A stretch of DNA of 17,753 nucleotides from JAPEKQ01 sp964597945 (GCA_964597945.1 CAZRAD010000044.1:1-17753); one strand, 5' to 3'; counted from the stretch's first letter, positions 1-7,769 are shown. Numbers and translations are program-made. The notes: generated by a model not told the origin, from the sequence alone.

Positions 1-267
1 CGGGAGTATCTGGTCCTCGGAGACGTACCCGATCCGCGTCTTCACCGAGACCGGCTTCACGCGGGGGTCCAGACCGAACACCTCGACCGAACCCTTCCCG
101 GCCGCCAGCATGCCCATCGCGATACGGATGAGCGTCGTCTTCCCCGCCCCGTTCTTGCCGAGAAGTCCCACGACCTCGCCGCATTCGATCCCGAAACTCA
201 CGTCGTGGAGAACGTCGATTCCTGCCTCGTACGCCCTGCACACGTTGTTGAATGTGACGATGCTCAT
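1..267 (-). CDS. ABC transporter ATP-binding protein, N-terminal 89 residues (partial)
   Basis: The window edge cuts this gene after 89 codons. The translation starts MSIVTFNNVCRAYEAGIDVL and has a clean Walker A P-loop at residues 37-44 (GKNGAGKT). The Q-loop region follows near residue 86 (YVSEDQ), the form common in YtrB/CcmA-like ABC-2 type exporters. The signature motif and Walker B lie outside the window. The ATG overlaps the stop of the GntR gene upstream (ATGA), so the two are translationally coupled. GntR of the YtrA type next to an ABC ATPase is a well-known pair in which the repressor controls its transporter. The protein would be the cytoplasmic motor of an exporter, with a permease gene expected further left. 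The family assignment is secure. The substrate cannot be told. Confidence 0.93.
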   Translation of the reverse strand, partial: MSIVTFNNVCRAYEAGIDVLHDVSFGIECGEVVGLLGKNGAGKTTLIRIAMGMLAAGKGSVEVFGLDPRVKPVSVKTRIGYVSEDQILP

Positions 268-695
268 TTCTGACTCTCCTTGTCTGTCGTATCGGCACGA
301 CCGTGCGAACCCTCTCCTGATCCTGTCCCGTCAAGCATCCGGCGCAGGGTCTCAACCACCTCGTCATCCTCAAGACCGAGCTGGCGCGCAACCGTCACGG
401 TCGGGGCGAGGCTCTCTTCCAGCTGTTCCAGCTTCCGCATCCGGATGGCGTCGTCGGAGACGCCACCGACGACCAGCGGCCGGCCGGGACGACGCTCGAC
501 GAGGCCTTCCCGCTCCAGAAAGCTGTACGCCTTGCTGATGGTCATCGGATTCACGCCGAGCTCTGCCGACAGTGACCTCGTCGACGGCAGCTCGTCACCC
601 GGCTTGAGGAGTCCGCTGGCCACGTGGAACTTGACCTGGTCCATCAGCTGTCGGTACACGGGAACCCCGCTGTGCGGATCAACGACTATCAGCAT
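264..695 (-). CDS. GntR-family transcriptional regulator, YtrA subfamily
   Basis: This is a 143-residue protein. The N-terminal winged helix-turn-helix spans about residues 10-75, with PVYRQLMDQVKFHVASG, then PSTRSLSAELGVNPMTISKAY as recognition region and LEREGLVERRPGR as wing. Only about 65 residues follow, without a ligand-binding FadR/UTRA/aminotransferase domain, which is the size and shape of the YtrA subfamily. The start ATG has an AAAGGA site a few bases upstream and lies inside the last codons of the preceding secreted-protein gene (17-bp overlap). The stop overlaps the ATG of the ABC ATPase. It probably represses its own operon; the twin 10-bp repeats around the promoter at 1308-1337 are candidate binding sites. 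The C-terminal tail (GTGSGEGSHGRADTTDKESQK) is hydrophilic and probably disordered. Confidence 0.93.
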   Translation of the reverse strand: MLIVVDPHSGVPVYRQLMDQVKFHVASGLLKPGDELPSTRSLSAELGVNPMTISKAYSFLEREGLVERRPGRPLVVGGVSDDAIRMRKLEQLEESLAPTVTVARQLGLEDDEVVETLRRMLDGTGSGEGSHGRADTTDKESQK

Positions 696-1164
696 CAGGC
701 GTCCTTTCGCTGTCCACTTCGTCGATCGTCCCGGCCTGCTGGGTCAACCTCTCCACGGACGGGTCATTCTCGTTCCCGGCCGAGCGGATCAGATTCTCAA
801 CGGCCACCCCCGCGGCGGCACGAGGAAGAGGTACACCCTTCGTCACCATCCACCCCACGCGCAGCGCGCACGAGACGGCTCCCGTGACGACACTCCTCAG
901 AGCCCCCTCAGTCACCTCCCCCGAAGATCCACCCATCGCTGCGCGTACCACACCGCCGACCGCCTCCGACGCCGCAGCGATCGTGCTCCACGCGCTCCGC
1001 TCACTGGAGCGTAGATGCACGAGCGCCGCACCACGCAGCGGCCGCGCACGTCCACCTTCACCCTCCTCCACAGGCATCGCGCCTGCCCCCGCGGCGGCCG
1101 CGGTCAAAACAGCGACCGTGGCAATCAGCAGCACTGCCGTTCGGATACTCCGTCTCCGTCCCAT
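679..1164 (-). CDS. Small secreted protein of unknown function, first gene of the GntR/ABC operon
   Basis: I do not recognise a family. The frame is open from a GTG at 1272, but I chose the ATG at 1164: it has a GGAGGA site in the right place and opens directly into a signal peptide (basic MGRRRSIRT, hydrophobic VLLIATVAVLTAAAA, cleavage near AGA about residue 29). The 161-residue product continues with a Glu/Gly/Arg-rich stretch, a hydrophobic, Ala/Gly/Val-rich middle (residues 60-125) and an acidic tail. Its end overlaps the GntR start by 17 bp, so it belongs to the same transcript. By position it could be a periplasmic partner or the cargo of the ABC exporter; this is inference only. A non-coding leader is the alternative, but the signal peptide, RBS and coupling argue for a gene. 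Confidence 0.65.
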   Translation of the reverse strand: MGRRRSIRTAVLLIATVAVLTAAAAGAGAMPVEEGEGGRARPLRGAALVHLRSSERSAWSTIAAASEAVGGVVRAAMGGSSGEVTEGALRSVVTGAVSCALRVGWMVTKGVPLPRAAAGVAVENLIRSAGNENDPSVERLTQQAGTIDEVDSERTPDADSR

Positions 1165-1287
1165 CTCATTCCTCCGTGCTCGGGAGGCTCCTCTGCCGCC
1201 GCCCCTGCTCTTCTCTCGGCGTGGAGTCATCTGTCTGCTCTCGTTATGAACTGGTCTCTCTATCTGACACACGAACTGCTCGACTGT

Positions 1288-1297
1288 AGTAATACAC
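1288..1297. repeat. Candidate GntR operator, downstream copy of AGTAATACAC
   Basis: The 10-mer AGTAATACAC here is identical to 1337-1346. This copy lies just past the -10 box, around the predicted transcription start. Read on the minus strand with one flanking base it is AGTGTATTACT, an imperfect palindrome with AGT/ACT ends, similar in style to GntR-family sites of the GT-(N)-TA-(N)-AC type. Its role as operator is inferred from position. Confidence 0.45.
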
Positions 1298-1307
1298 TGC
1301 TAGAGAC

Positions 1308-1337
1308 AACATACGACTGCCTCGGTATATATGTCAA
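1308..1337 (-). promoter_or_regulatory. Sigma70-type promoter of the secreted protein-GntR-ABC operon
   Basis: On the minus strand a perfect -35 box TTGACA (1337-1332) is followed after 18 bp by TATGTT (1313-1308, 4 of 6 consensus bases). The predicted start of transcription is near 1300, leaving a leader of about 135 nt before the ATG at 1164. The region is AT-rich compared with its surroundings. It lies downstream of the terminator at 1363-1378. Confidence 0.6.
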
Positions 1338-1346
1338 GTAATACAC
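1337..1346. repeat. Candidate GntR operator, upstream copy of AGTAATACAC
   Basis: Second exact copy of the 10-mer, 49 bp from the first and overlapping the outer base of the -35 box. The two copies bracket the promoter, as expected for a repressor that binds two sites. YtrA-type regulators bind dimeric sites, but I cannot confirm the match to their consensus. Confidence 0.45.
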
Positions 1347-1378
1347 CAAGAAGAAAAGAGAGGGGGTCCTAAGACCCC
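1347..1378 (-). terminator. Rho-independent terminator after the DUF5916 gene
   Basis: GGGGTC (1363-1368), loop CTAA, GACCCC (1373-1378) form a perfect 6-bp stem with a 4-nt loop. On the minus strand the hairpin is followed by CTCTCTTTTCTTCTT (1362-1348), a U-rich tail. It lies about 40 nt past the stop of the DUF5916-type gene and ahead of the next minus-strand promoter, so it insulates the two units. Confidence 0.75.
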
Positions 1379-1420
1379 ACTCAGTAAGCTGTTACAGATG
1401 CGACTTTCTTCGCGCCTCAG

Positions 1421-4039
1421 CTAGATCGGCAGCCAGTAGGCCAGCTTCAGGAGGATGGTGTTCTCCGGTTCGCTGTCGAACATCTCCGATGTACGCAGCT
1501 CGGGCCGGAACTCGGACCCGTACGACAGCCCGTCGTCGTACGAGCTCCTCCCCTGCTTCCAGACCAGGTAGAGCGTGCTCCCCGGACGGTACTCCCAGCG
1601 GAGCACCGCGTTGATGTTGACCGAGGCGTACTCGAAATCGTAGTCGTCGATGTCGGAGGGCTCGGGGTCAGCGTCTTCGGGATTCTCCGGCGTCTCGAAC
1701 TCGTAGTCCTCGAACTCGTAGGAATCCGGCTTCGCCAGCCTTCTGGGGTTGCTGTACTCGCCCACCGTGAGATAGGGCTGCGCGTACAGCTGAAGCGACA
1801 GGTTCCGGGAGAAGAGCACATCGGCCCGAATGGTCAGGTCCACGGTCTCACGGTCGAGCTCGGCGAAGACATAGCTCACACCGCCGATCCCCTCACCCGG
1901 GCTTGCGAAGTTGTCGACGAAACTCGACACCGCGTGCGTCGTGTTGTAGCCCGCAACGCAGCTCAGGTTCACACGGGTCGTGGGTGTCCAGTCGACGGCC
2001 AGGCCGAACCGGTCCGTCGCACCCCCTGCATCATTCCGGTTCAGATTCCCGTTGAGTTCAAGCGCGACGTCCTTCCGGCCGTCGGTCCTGACTCCCCACC
2101 AACCCCAGAAGCCACCGGGTGTCTGCATCAGCGGTCCGCGTTCACCGTCGAACGTGCGGGTCAGATACTTGTTTGAGGAGTACGGATCGCCCCCGACCCC
2201 GAACCACCCCGTCCAGAAGTTGCCGAACTGCATCCACCCGTTCACCTCGCCACCCACGCCGGTGGGGTGCCCGCTGTCGTACGACCACGCCACCTCACCG
2301 GTATCGAGATCGTAGCCCGTGCTGCCGGCGTAGAGCCAGCCGCGCCACACACTCGCACCGAAGTTGCCCCGTCTGATGATAGGATCCTCCAGTGTGGACT
2401 CGTGCTCATAGCTGACCCAGCCGTCCGCGGAGATCTCATCATTGGAGTGCAGGAACCCTGCGTCATTGATGTCCAGATCATCGGTCTCCCAGCGCCCGCT
2501 GACCCCTCCATTGACGGTGCCCGACTGCTTGGCGACCATGAATCGACCGCCGGTTCCGTAGAGAGCCGCGTGACCGAGGTCCGGATCGTCCACGGATATC
2601 TTCGGGTCGACGATCGAGCCGACGATCGACCCCTCGACACCGTACGCGCGGTCTGCGAAGTTGAGATCGAAGTCGAGTCCGGTCGTGTAGGCATTGCGGG
2701 TGTCGTCGTTCCCATACGCATCACGGTCGTCCGGCCTGAGCACGGCGGTCTGCATGATGTTGAACCTGTGCGCCCCCTCACTGAACTCCTTGCCGAGACG
2801 GCCGATGAGGAACTGTGTGCCGAGCTCTCCGCTCTTGAACGGATTGTGCGCCTGCCCTCTCCCGGTGATGTCGGTGAGCGCATAGAGCGCCGCCACCGAG
2901 ACGCCGCTCGGCGTCTTCCCGGTCAGTTTTCCGGCCGCGCGGATGCGCGCTCTCTCATCGCCCGTGCCGATGCGGCGCGAGTAGAACAGATCGAAGCCGT
3001 CGTGATCGAAGAACTGGCCCCCCGCGACGAAGAACGGACGGCGTTCGGAGTAGTACGTCTCGAAGGCTGAGAGGTTCAGGAGCGCCGGATCGGCCTCGAC
3101 CTGCCCGAAGTCCGGCTGGAAGGTCGCGTTGAGCGTGAGGTCCGAGGTCACGCCGTAGCGCACGTCGAGGCCGACGTTGTCGAAGTGATCGAGTTCATCC
3201 TCGTCACCAGCGGCCGACGGGTCGGTGGTTCGGTGCACGACGTACGGAAGCAGCTCCAGCTGACGGCGGGGTTGGACCCCGCGAATCCCCCGGATCTCGC
3301 CGAACCTGCTCACGAAGCCGCTCTCGTCCCGGCCCCACGTCGTCCATGACGTGTCCTCTCCCTTGGAGTGCATGTACCGGTACACGTTGCAGCCCCACGT
3401 CATGTCGCCGCCGTTGCTGTAGCGAACGCATGAGAACGGGATGCGCATCTCGGCGTACCATCCCCTGTCGTCGATGTGCGTCTCCCCGCCCCAGACAGCG
3501 TCCCAGCTCGAGTCCATGCTCCCGTTGTTGTAGACGTACCTGTCCCGCTGCACGCCGTGCGGGTTGATCGCGAAGTTGTGGCCGGTCGTGTGGTCGTGGT
3601 ACGTGTCCAGGTAGATACTGACCACGTCACTCCCGAGCATGTTGTCGCGACGACAGAGCTGACTGACGATGTTGCCCGCATCGGACTCCAGACACGCGAT
3701 GCCGACGTAGACCGCGTCGTCGTCGTAGACGACCTTGAACACCGTCGGTTCGCTTGCCTCCTCGCCTCTGGTCGGGTCCCACACGCGAAACCCGGTCGCC
3801 GCCTCGGCTCTTGCCCAGACAGGGTCATCAAGGCGACCGTCGAGTTCGATCGTCTCGCCAAGCTCCAGCCGGCAGGCGTTGACGTAGGGAACATCCATCA
3901 CGCGACCATCGGCGGTCTCGCAGAGAGTCGTGTTCCCGTTGTGCGGATCGAATGTCGGGTAGCTGCATGTTGAGGCTGAGGACGCCATCGGGATCAGAGC
4001 CACGAGCGCGTGACACAGCAGTACGAACAGAGGTCGCAT
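1421..4039 (-). CDS. DUF5916-type outer-membrane protein with N-terminal CBM9-like domain
   Basis: The frame opens at an ATG at 4069, but I chose the ATG at 4039: it has a GGGGGA site upstream and begins directly with a signal peptide (MRPLFVLLCHALVALIPMASSA). The product is then 872 residues. Residues about 64-210 resemble a CBM9-like / DOMON-type beta-sandwich (IELDGRLDDPVW, VFKVVYDDDAVYVGI, GWYAEMRIPF). Residues about 260-872 carry the marks of DUF5916 proteins: LPYVV, a TSDLTLNATFQPDFGQVEADPA block, YYSERRPFF near 329 and LFYSRRIG near 351. Alternating beta strands follow, ending in the aromatic NTILLKLAYWLPI expected of an outer-membrane barrel. Such proteins are common in Bacteroidetes-like and FCB genomes; their substrate is not established. 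It is transcribed alone, divergently from the gene at 4277 and closed by the terminator at 1347-1378. An acidic stretch (about residues 780-805, EDYEFETPENPEDADPEPSDIDDYD) is probably an extracellular loop. Confidence 0.88.
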   Translation of the reverse strand: MRPLFVLLCHALVALIPMASSASTCSYPTFDPHNGNTTLCETADGRVMDVPYVNACRLELGETIELDGRLDDPVWARAEAATGFRVWDPTRGEEASEPTVFKVVYDDDAVYVGIACLESDAGNIVSQLCRRDNMLGSDVVSIYLDTYHDHTTGHNFAINPHGVQRDRYVYNNGSMDSSWDAVWGGETHIDDRGWYAEMRIPFSCVRYSNGGDMTWGCNVYRYMHSKGEDTSWTTWGRDESGFVSRFGEIRGIRGVQPRRQLELLPYVVHRTTDPSAAGDEDELDHFDNVGLDVRYGVTSDLTLNATFQPDFGQVEADPALLNLSAFETYYSERRPFFVAGGQFFDHDGFDLFYSRRIGTGDERARIRAAGKLTGKTPSGVSVAALYALTDITGRGQAHNPFKSGELGTQFLIGRLGKEFSEGAHRFNIMQTAVLRPDDRDAYGNDDTRNAYTTGLDFDLNFADRAYGVEGSIVGSIVDPKISVDDPDLGHAALYGTGGRFMVAKQSGTVNGGVSGRWETDDLDINDAGFLHSNDEISADGWVSYEHESTLEDPIIRRGNFGASVWRGWLYAGSTGYDLDTGEVAWSYDSGHPTGVGGEVNGWMQFGNFWTGWFGVGGDPYSSNKYLTRTFDGERGPLMQTPGGFWGWWGVRTDGRKDVALELNGNLNRNDAGGATDRFGLAVDWTPTTRVNLSCVAGYNTTHAVSSFVDNFASPGEGIGGVSYVFAELDRETVDLTIRADVLFSRNLSLQLYAQPYLTVGEYSNPRRLAKPDSYEFEDYEFETPENPEDADPEPSDIDDYDFEYASVNINAVLRWEYRPGSTLYLVWKQGRSSYDDGLSYGSEFRPELRTSEMFDSEPENTILLKLAYWLPI

Positions 4040-4108
4040 CCGGGTTCCCCCAGGGTCAGCACGAGACATGAAATCTCGCTCATATCACCGCGCAGCGATG
4101 TCCCCGGG

Positions 4109-4128
4109 GTGTGCTTCTCCGGGCACAC
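4109..4128. repeat. Short inverted repeat in the divergent intergenic region
   Basis: GTGTGC (4109-4114) and GCACAC (4123-4128) form a 6-bp inverted repeat with 8 bases between. It sits in the 237-bp region 4040-4276 between two divergent genes. It could be an operator for either or both, or chance. Nothing else in this spacer stands out apart from the weak promoter at 4174-4203. Confidence 0.25.
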
Positions 4129-4173
4129 AAGCTTGGACACGCCCGCCCCCGGAATCGTTCAAGGACGGTGCTG

Positions 4174-4203
4174 TTGGTCGCTGGAAGGTGTCCATGGTAT
4201 CAT
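4174..4203 (+). promoter_or_regulatory. Possible promoter of the choice-of-anchor-J-like gene
   Basis: TATCAT (4198-4203, 5 of 6 consensus) is preceded after 18 bp by a weak -35-like TTGGTC (4174-4179). Transcription would start near 4210, about 67 nt before the ATG at 4277. No other -10-like site is as good in this spacer. Confidence 0.35.
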
Positions 4204-4276
4204 ACGGAACTCCACTCTGTGGACTCATTCAGCGCCGGATACGGACGAACCAACGGACATCCGAGGGAGACACCCT

Positions 4277-4891
4277 ATGAGGAGAACACCCCGAGCGCTT
4301 TCGTGTCTGGCCGTCGCCGCCCTCACCGCGCTCGGCGGAGTCGCGGCCGCGGATGGGATTCATCAGGGGTTCAACGGGAGCTTCCCGCCCTCCGGGTGGA
4401 CGGTCATCGACGCGGCGCAGACGGGTGTCGAGTGGCAGCGGAACACCGCATGGGGGGACGACAACTGGACGGGCGGGATCGGGGCCTGCGCCGAGGTCAG
4501 CTCAAGCCACTCCCCCGGTCAGGACTACGATACGTCTCTGCTGTCGCCCGTGTTCACCGTGCCGTCCGATGCCGTGCTGTTCTTCCGGGCCAACTACCAG
4601 AACTTCATGGGGCAGGACCGTTTCGAGGTCTGGGTCCGCGTCGGAATGAACATCTACGCCCTGCTCAGCTGGAGCGAGGACCACGGCGCGTTCGAGTCAA
4701 CGCCCGGAGTCGGCCCCGTCGTCGACGTGAGCGCCTGGGCCGGCGAGAGCGTTCAGATCGAGTTCCGGTATCATAATGACCCCGGTCCCGTTCACGACGA
4801 CTACTACGTCCAGATCGACGACGTGATCGTCGATGATGAGACCTCGGTCAAGCAGACCGGGTGGGGCACCATCAAAGCGCTCTATCGATAG
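4277..4891 (+). CDS. Secreted choice-of-anchor-J-like (MAM/cleaved-adhesin-like) protein
   Basis: The frame is open from 4010, but the ATG at 4277 has a GAGGGAG site upstream and starts a signal peptide (MRRTPRALSCLAVAALTALGGVAAA). The 204-residue product has the pattern of 'choice-of-anchor J' beta-sandwich domains: GFNGSFPPSGWTVID near residues 31-45, DDNWTGG, DYDTSLLSPVFTVPSDAVLFFRANYQ near 83-108, FEVWVRVG, and the closing FRYHNDPG...DDYYVQIDDVIV near 163-186. In larger proteins this domain precedes a C-terminal anchor. Here it stands alone, followed only by a short tail of about 16 residues ending WGTIKALYR, which may itself be a sorting or anchoring signal. It is monocistronic, convergent with the LVIVD gene. 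It is probably surface-exposed or released; the ligand is unknown. Confidence 0.8.
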   Translation: MRRTPRALSCLAVAALTALGGVAAADGIHQGFNGSFPPSGWTVIDAAQTGVEWQRNTAWGDDNWTGGIGACAEVSSSHSPGQDYDTSLLSPVFTVPSDAVLFFRANYQNFMGQDRFEVWVRVGMNIYALLSWSEDHGAFESTPGVGPVVDVSAWAGESVQIEFRYHNDPGPVHDDYYVQIDDVIVDDETSVKQTGWGTIKALYR

Positions 4892-4944
4892 CAACCGCAC
4901 CATCGGAGCGGATCGTGGTGCCGAAGAACCACGCGAATGCACGA

Positions 4945-4969
4945 CGCCCGGCGGTGATCCCGCCGGGCG
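4945..4969. terminator. Perfect 10-bp hairpin between convergent genes, probable bidirectional terminator
   Basis: CGCCCGGCGG (4945-4954), loop TGATC, CCGCCGGGCG (4960-4969): a perfect, GC-only 10-bp stem with 5-nt loop. It lies between the stops of the genes ending at 4891 (+) and 5060 (-), the place for a shared terminator. It has no U-run on either side, so termination may need Rho, or the hairpin may protect the 3' ends. The rest of the 168-bp spacer shows nothing further. Confidence 0.6.
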
Positions 4970-5059
4970 AGCGCGTTCTGCCATCGGTGTATCCGTCGAG
5001 AGAGAGGGCGGCGTCGTGTGCGGAGAACACCGTCGTGTGCGACGGACACCTGCGACCAT

Positions 5060-7621
5060 CTATCTCAGAAGGACCATCTTGCGCGACTGATCGAAGCCGG
5101 GCGCCACGAGTCTGCAGAAGTAGACACCCGCGGCAACAGACTCCCCGCGCTCATCACGCCCGTCCCATGTCACGTCCCTCACGCCGGGCGACTGCCGGCC
5201 GCGCTCGAGCGTCCGGACGAGTCGGCCCGCCACGTCGTAGACCGCCACGAGCGCGTCACCCCCGGTCGCGGGAACGTGGAACCGAACCGTCGTTGAGCGG
5301 GCGAACGGGTTCGGCGTATTCTGAGTCAGCGCGAAGCTCAGCGGCATCGTCTCGTCGTCGTCGACGCCCACCTCATCGACATACCACCGGAGGTACACCT
5401 CGGACACGACCGGGTCATCGCCGGCCTCTTCGTAGTTGAGGAAGACGCGCCATCGGAGTGTTCGACCCGGGGTGCCGAAACTGTGAGGCCGGTCGTCGGG
5501 AATGACACGGTCCCACGTCTGGCCGTCGTCAGCGCTGACCTCCCATCTGATCGGCCCCTGCTGGATCGTGACGATCTCGATGGTCTCGATGGTCCCCGTT
5601 GTCTCCCAGATCGGGGTCGAGACGGCCGTATTGAGCTGGATGTCCAGCTCTTGCTGACGGATCTCGTAGACCTTGAGTCCGGCCGAGTCGTCCGCCAGAA
5701 AGGCGTGATCACCGGCGACAACGCTCTGGTACGCCCAGTCGTCCACATCAACACCGCCGGCGAACGTGATGTTCGTCGGATCTGAGATGTCGACGACCTG
5801 GAAACCCGTCACGCCAAGCGAGACGTATGCCCAGTTGCCGCAGACCGTCACGTCGTAGGCTGGAGATGCGCCGGACCACCTCGAGACCTCCTGGGGCGCG
5901 GTCGGGTCCGAGATGTCCACGAGCACGATCCCGCCCGTAGCGTCGGCTACCGCGACGATGCTCCCGGCCACGTCGATTCCGCGGGCATCGCCCGCCGCGT
6001 CGCTCGTGCCGATCAGAGCGAGACTCTCCGGGACGCTTGCGTCGAAGACCTGGAGACCCGAGTACCTGTCACCGGCGAAGACCAGGTCGCCGGACACCTC
6101 GACACTGTAGGTGGTACCGGGAGTATCGACGGACGCCAGCACCGTCGGAAGCGTCGGATCGGAGACATCCACGGCCAGAAGCCCTGCGTTCCCGTCCGCG
6201 ACGTATGCAACGTGCCCAGCGACCGCGACGTCATACGCGAAACCCAGGGTATTGTAGCCTCCTATGTCCACGGGAGACACAGGATCAATGATGTCGAGAA
6301 CGCGGATCCCGAAGGCGCCGTCCGCCACATAGAGCAGGTCACCCTCGGCCCTCAGCCCATACGACCGGCCGGACGTATCGAAGCTCCCGACCGCGACCGG
6401 GTCCAGGGGACTCTTGATGTCAACGATCTGGATGCCCGAGAGCTGCGTCCCAACGAAAGCGTGGTCCCCCGAGAGCGCAACGCCGTACGAGTTCCCCGAG
6501 AGAGCCACAGCGCCCACCTGCAGCGGCGGAATGCTGGACCCGATCCGGACGATGGAGAGACCCGCCCAGAGATCGGCGACGAACACATGACTTCCCTCGA
6601 CGGCGAGACCCCACGCCCAGGTCGAGACGGCGAACTCCTCCGTGACCATCGGCGTGGACGGCTCTGTTATGTCGAACTCGCGGATGCCGTAGTACCCGTC
6701 GGCCACGTAGGCCCTGTCACCGGCGAGCTCGATGTCGTAGGGCTGGCTGAAGTCGGTCATGCTGCCGAGAAGCACCGGGGCTGAGGGGGCGGTCACGTCG
6801 TAGACCCTGAAGAAGGCCTCGTTCGGCGGAGGCCAGTCGGCCTTGAAACCGACGCAGTACGCGCGATTGCCGCTGATGGCCACGTCCTTCACGTCGCCCC
6901 CGGGATACGCGACGCCGACCTCGACGAGACTGGTCGGGTCGCTGATATCAATGATGCGGAGACCGCCGGCTTCGGTGGCGACGTACGCGTGAGTCCCGTC
7001 GATATCCACACTCACCGCGTCTCCGGAGAAGGTCCGTGATGCGACGACTGCGGGATCCGTCGGATCGGAGATATCCACAGACACCAGGCCGGCAGCGCTT
7101 GCGGCGACGAAGGCGTGGTCGCCGGACACCGCTACGTCGGTGGCCTGGTCGATGAACGTCACGGAGCCGATGATGTGAGGAAGAGCCGGCTGGTGGATGT
7201 CGACGATCACGAGTCCACCCGCGCGGTCGGCGACGAGCGCCAGATCCCCGTGGAAGACAACGCTCCTTGCATTCCCCGGGGTGTTACACACTCCGACCTC
7301 GACAGGCGCCGACAGATCGGTGATGTCGACAACGACCAGTCCGGTCACGTCGCTCGCGAGAAGCGCGATATCGCCGGCCACCGCCACCCCCACCGTACTC
7401 CCCGTCACCGGCACCTCGCCCACAACACGCGTTTCGAAGGCGGGGATCACGATCTCCCCTGCCACCGTATCCCAGTGAGCCGTCGTGTTCTCCACATCGC
7501 AGAAGGCGAGTGATGTGAGGTCATCTGTGTAGTCGTAGAAGTTGGCAGCAGCGGTCGCGACCATGATCGCCGAGATCGCTACCGCGAGAACGGGTCGCAC
7601 GGGTGCGCTTCTCCATCGCAC
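5060..7621 (-). CDS. Secreted LVIVD-repeat double beta-propeller with FlgD-like C-terminal sorting domain
   Basis: This is an 853-residue protein. It starts at GTG (7621), with GGAAGGAG at good distance, and a signal peptide follows (to about ATAAA, residue 26). From about residue 70 to 660 it is built of about 14 repeats of 42-43 residues, each with a VAVSGDxAYVAD strand and a closing VDISDPxxPxxVG turn. These are LVIVD repeats (first at residues 96-110, second 138-152), enough for two seven-bladed propellers. A linker region follows with a TPIWETTGTIETIEI / WRVFLNYEE beta domain. The last 86 residues (NTPNPFARSTT, VYDVAGRLVRTL, TWDGRDERG, GVYFCRL) are a FlgD-Ig-like C-terminal domain of the kind used as a T9SS-type sorting signal in FCB bacteria. 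It is monocistronic with its own strong promoter. It is probably a surface or released protein; ligand unknown. One repeat (SIVRIGSSIPPLQVG) and the last (KVYEIRQQE) are degenerate. Confidence 0.9.
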   Translation of the reverse strand: MRWRSAPVRPVLAVAISAIMVATAAANFYDYTDDLTSLAFCDVENTTAHWDTVAGEIVIPAFETRVVGEVPVTGSTVGVAVAGDIALLASDVTGLVVVDITDLSAPVEVGVCNTPGNARSVVFHGDLALVADRAGGLVIVDIHQPALPHIIGSVTFIDQATDVAVSGDHAFVAASAAGLVSVDISDPTDPAVVASRTFSGDAVSVDIDGTHAYVATEAGGLRIIDISDPTSLVEVGVAYPGGDVKDVAISGNRAYCVGFKADWPPPNEAFFRVYDVTAPSAPVLLGSMTDFSQPYDIELAGDRAYVADGYYGIREFDITEPSTPMVTEEFAVSTWAWGLAVEGSHVFVADLWAGLSIVRIGSSIPPLQVGAVALSGNSYGVALSGDHAFVGTQLSGIQIVDIKSPLDPVAVGSFDTSGRSYGLRAEGDLLYVADGAFGIRVLDIIDPVSPVDIGGYNTLGFAYDVAVAGHVAYVADGNAGLLAVDVSDPTLPTVLASVDTPGTTYSVEVSGDLVFAGDRYSGLQVFDASVPESLALIGTSDAAGDARGIDVAGSIVAVADATGGIVLVDISDPTAPQEVSRWSGASPAYDVTVCGNWAYVSLGVTGFQVVDISDPTNITFAGGVDVDDWAYQSVVAGDHAFLADDSAGLKVYEIRQQELDIQLNTAVSTPIWETTGTIETIEIVTIQQGPIRWEVSADDGQTWDRVIPDDRPHSFGTPGRTLRWRVFLNYEEAGDDPVVSEVYLRWYVDEVGVDDDETMPLSFALTQNTPNPFARSTTVRFHVPATGGDALVAVYDVAGRLVRTLERGRQSPGVRDVTWDGRDERGESVAAGVYFCRLVAPGFDQSRKMVLLR

Positions 7622-7672
7622 GATGGGCTCCTTCCGTCGTCACGGATGTGTCATTCGTGGTTCTGTTCTTCC

Positions 7673-7701
7673 AGAATACCACAATTCACATGGACAGTCA
7701 A
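7673..7701 (-). promoter_or_regulatory. Promoter of the LVIVD-propeller gene
   Basis: On the minus strand TTGACT (7701-7696, 5 of 6) and TATTCT (7678-7673, 4 of 6) are separated by exactly 17 bp. Transcription would start near 7666, giving a leader of about 45 nt before the GTG at 7621. It lies in an AT-rich patch of the divergent spacer 7622-7864. Confidence 0.65.
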
Positions 7702-7760
7702 GAAGCGGTCGTGTTTTCACCCGCTGCAGCAGAGGCAGGATGCGTCATGCGCACGAATCC

Positions 7761-7769
7761 TGCTAGAAT
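7761..7769 (+). promoter_or_regulatory. Possible extended -10 promoter of the Asp-box gene
   Basis: TGCTAGAAT (7761-7769) fits the extended -10 form TGnTATAAT with 5 of 6 bases in the hexamer. A second -10-like TATGAT is at 7773-7778. I see no convincing -35 for either. The leader to the ATG at 7865 would be about 90 nt. Confidence 0.4.

Noticed and set aside
280..1014. Plus-strand frame of 244 codons opposite the GntR and secreted-protein genes
   Set aside because: Arg/Ser/Pro-rich shadow of a well-supported minus-strand operon, no RBS.
4010..4276. Longer start for the choice-of-anchor-J-like gene
   Set aside because: The extension overlaps the divergent gene's signal-peptide region and would bury the signal peptide; the ATG at 4277 has a proper RBS.
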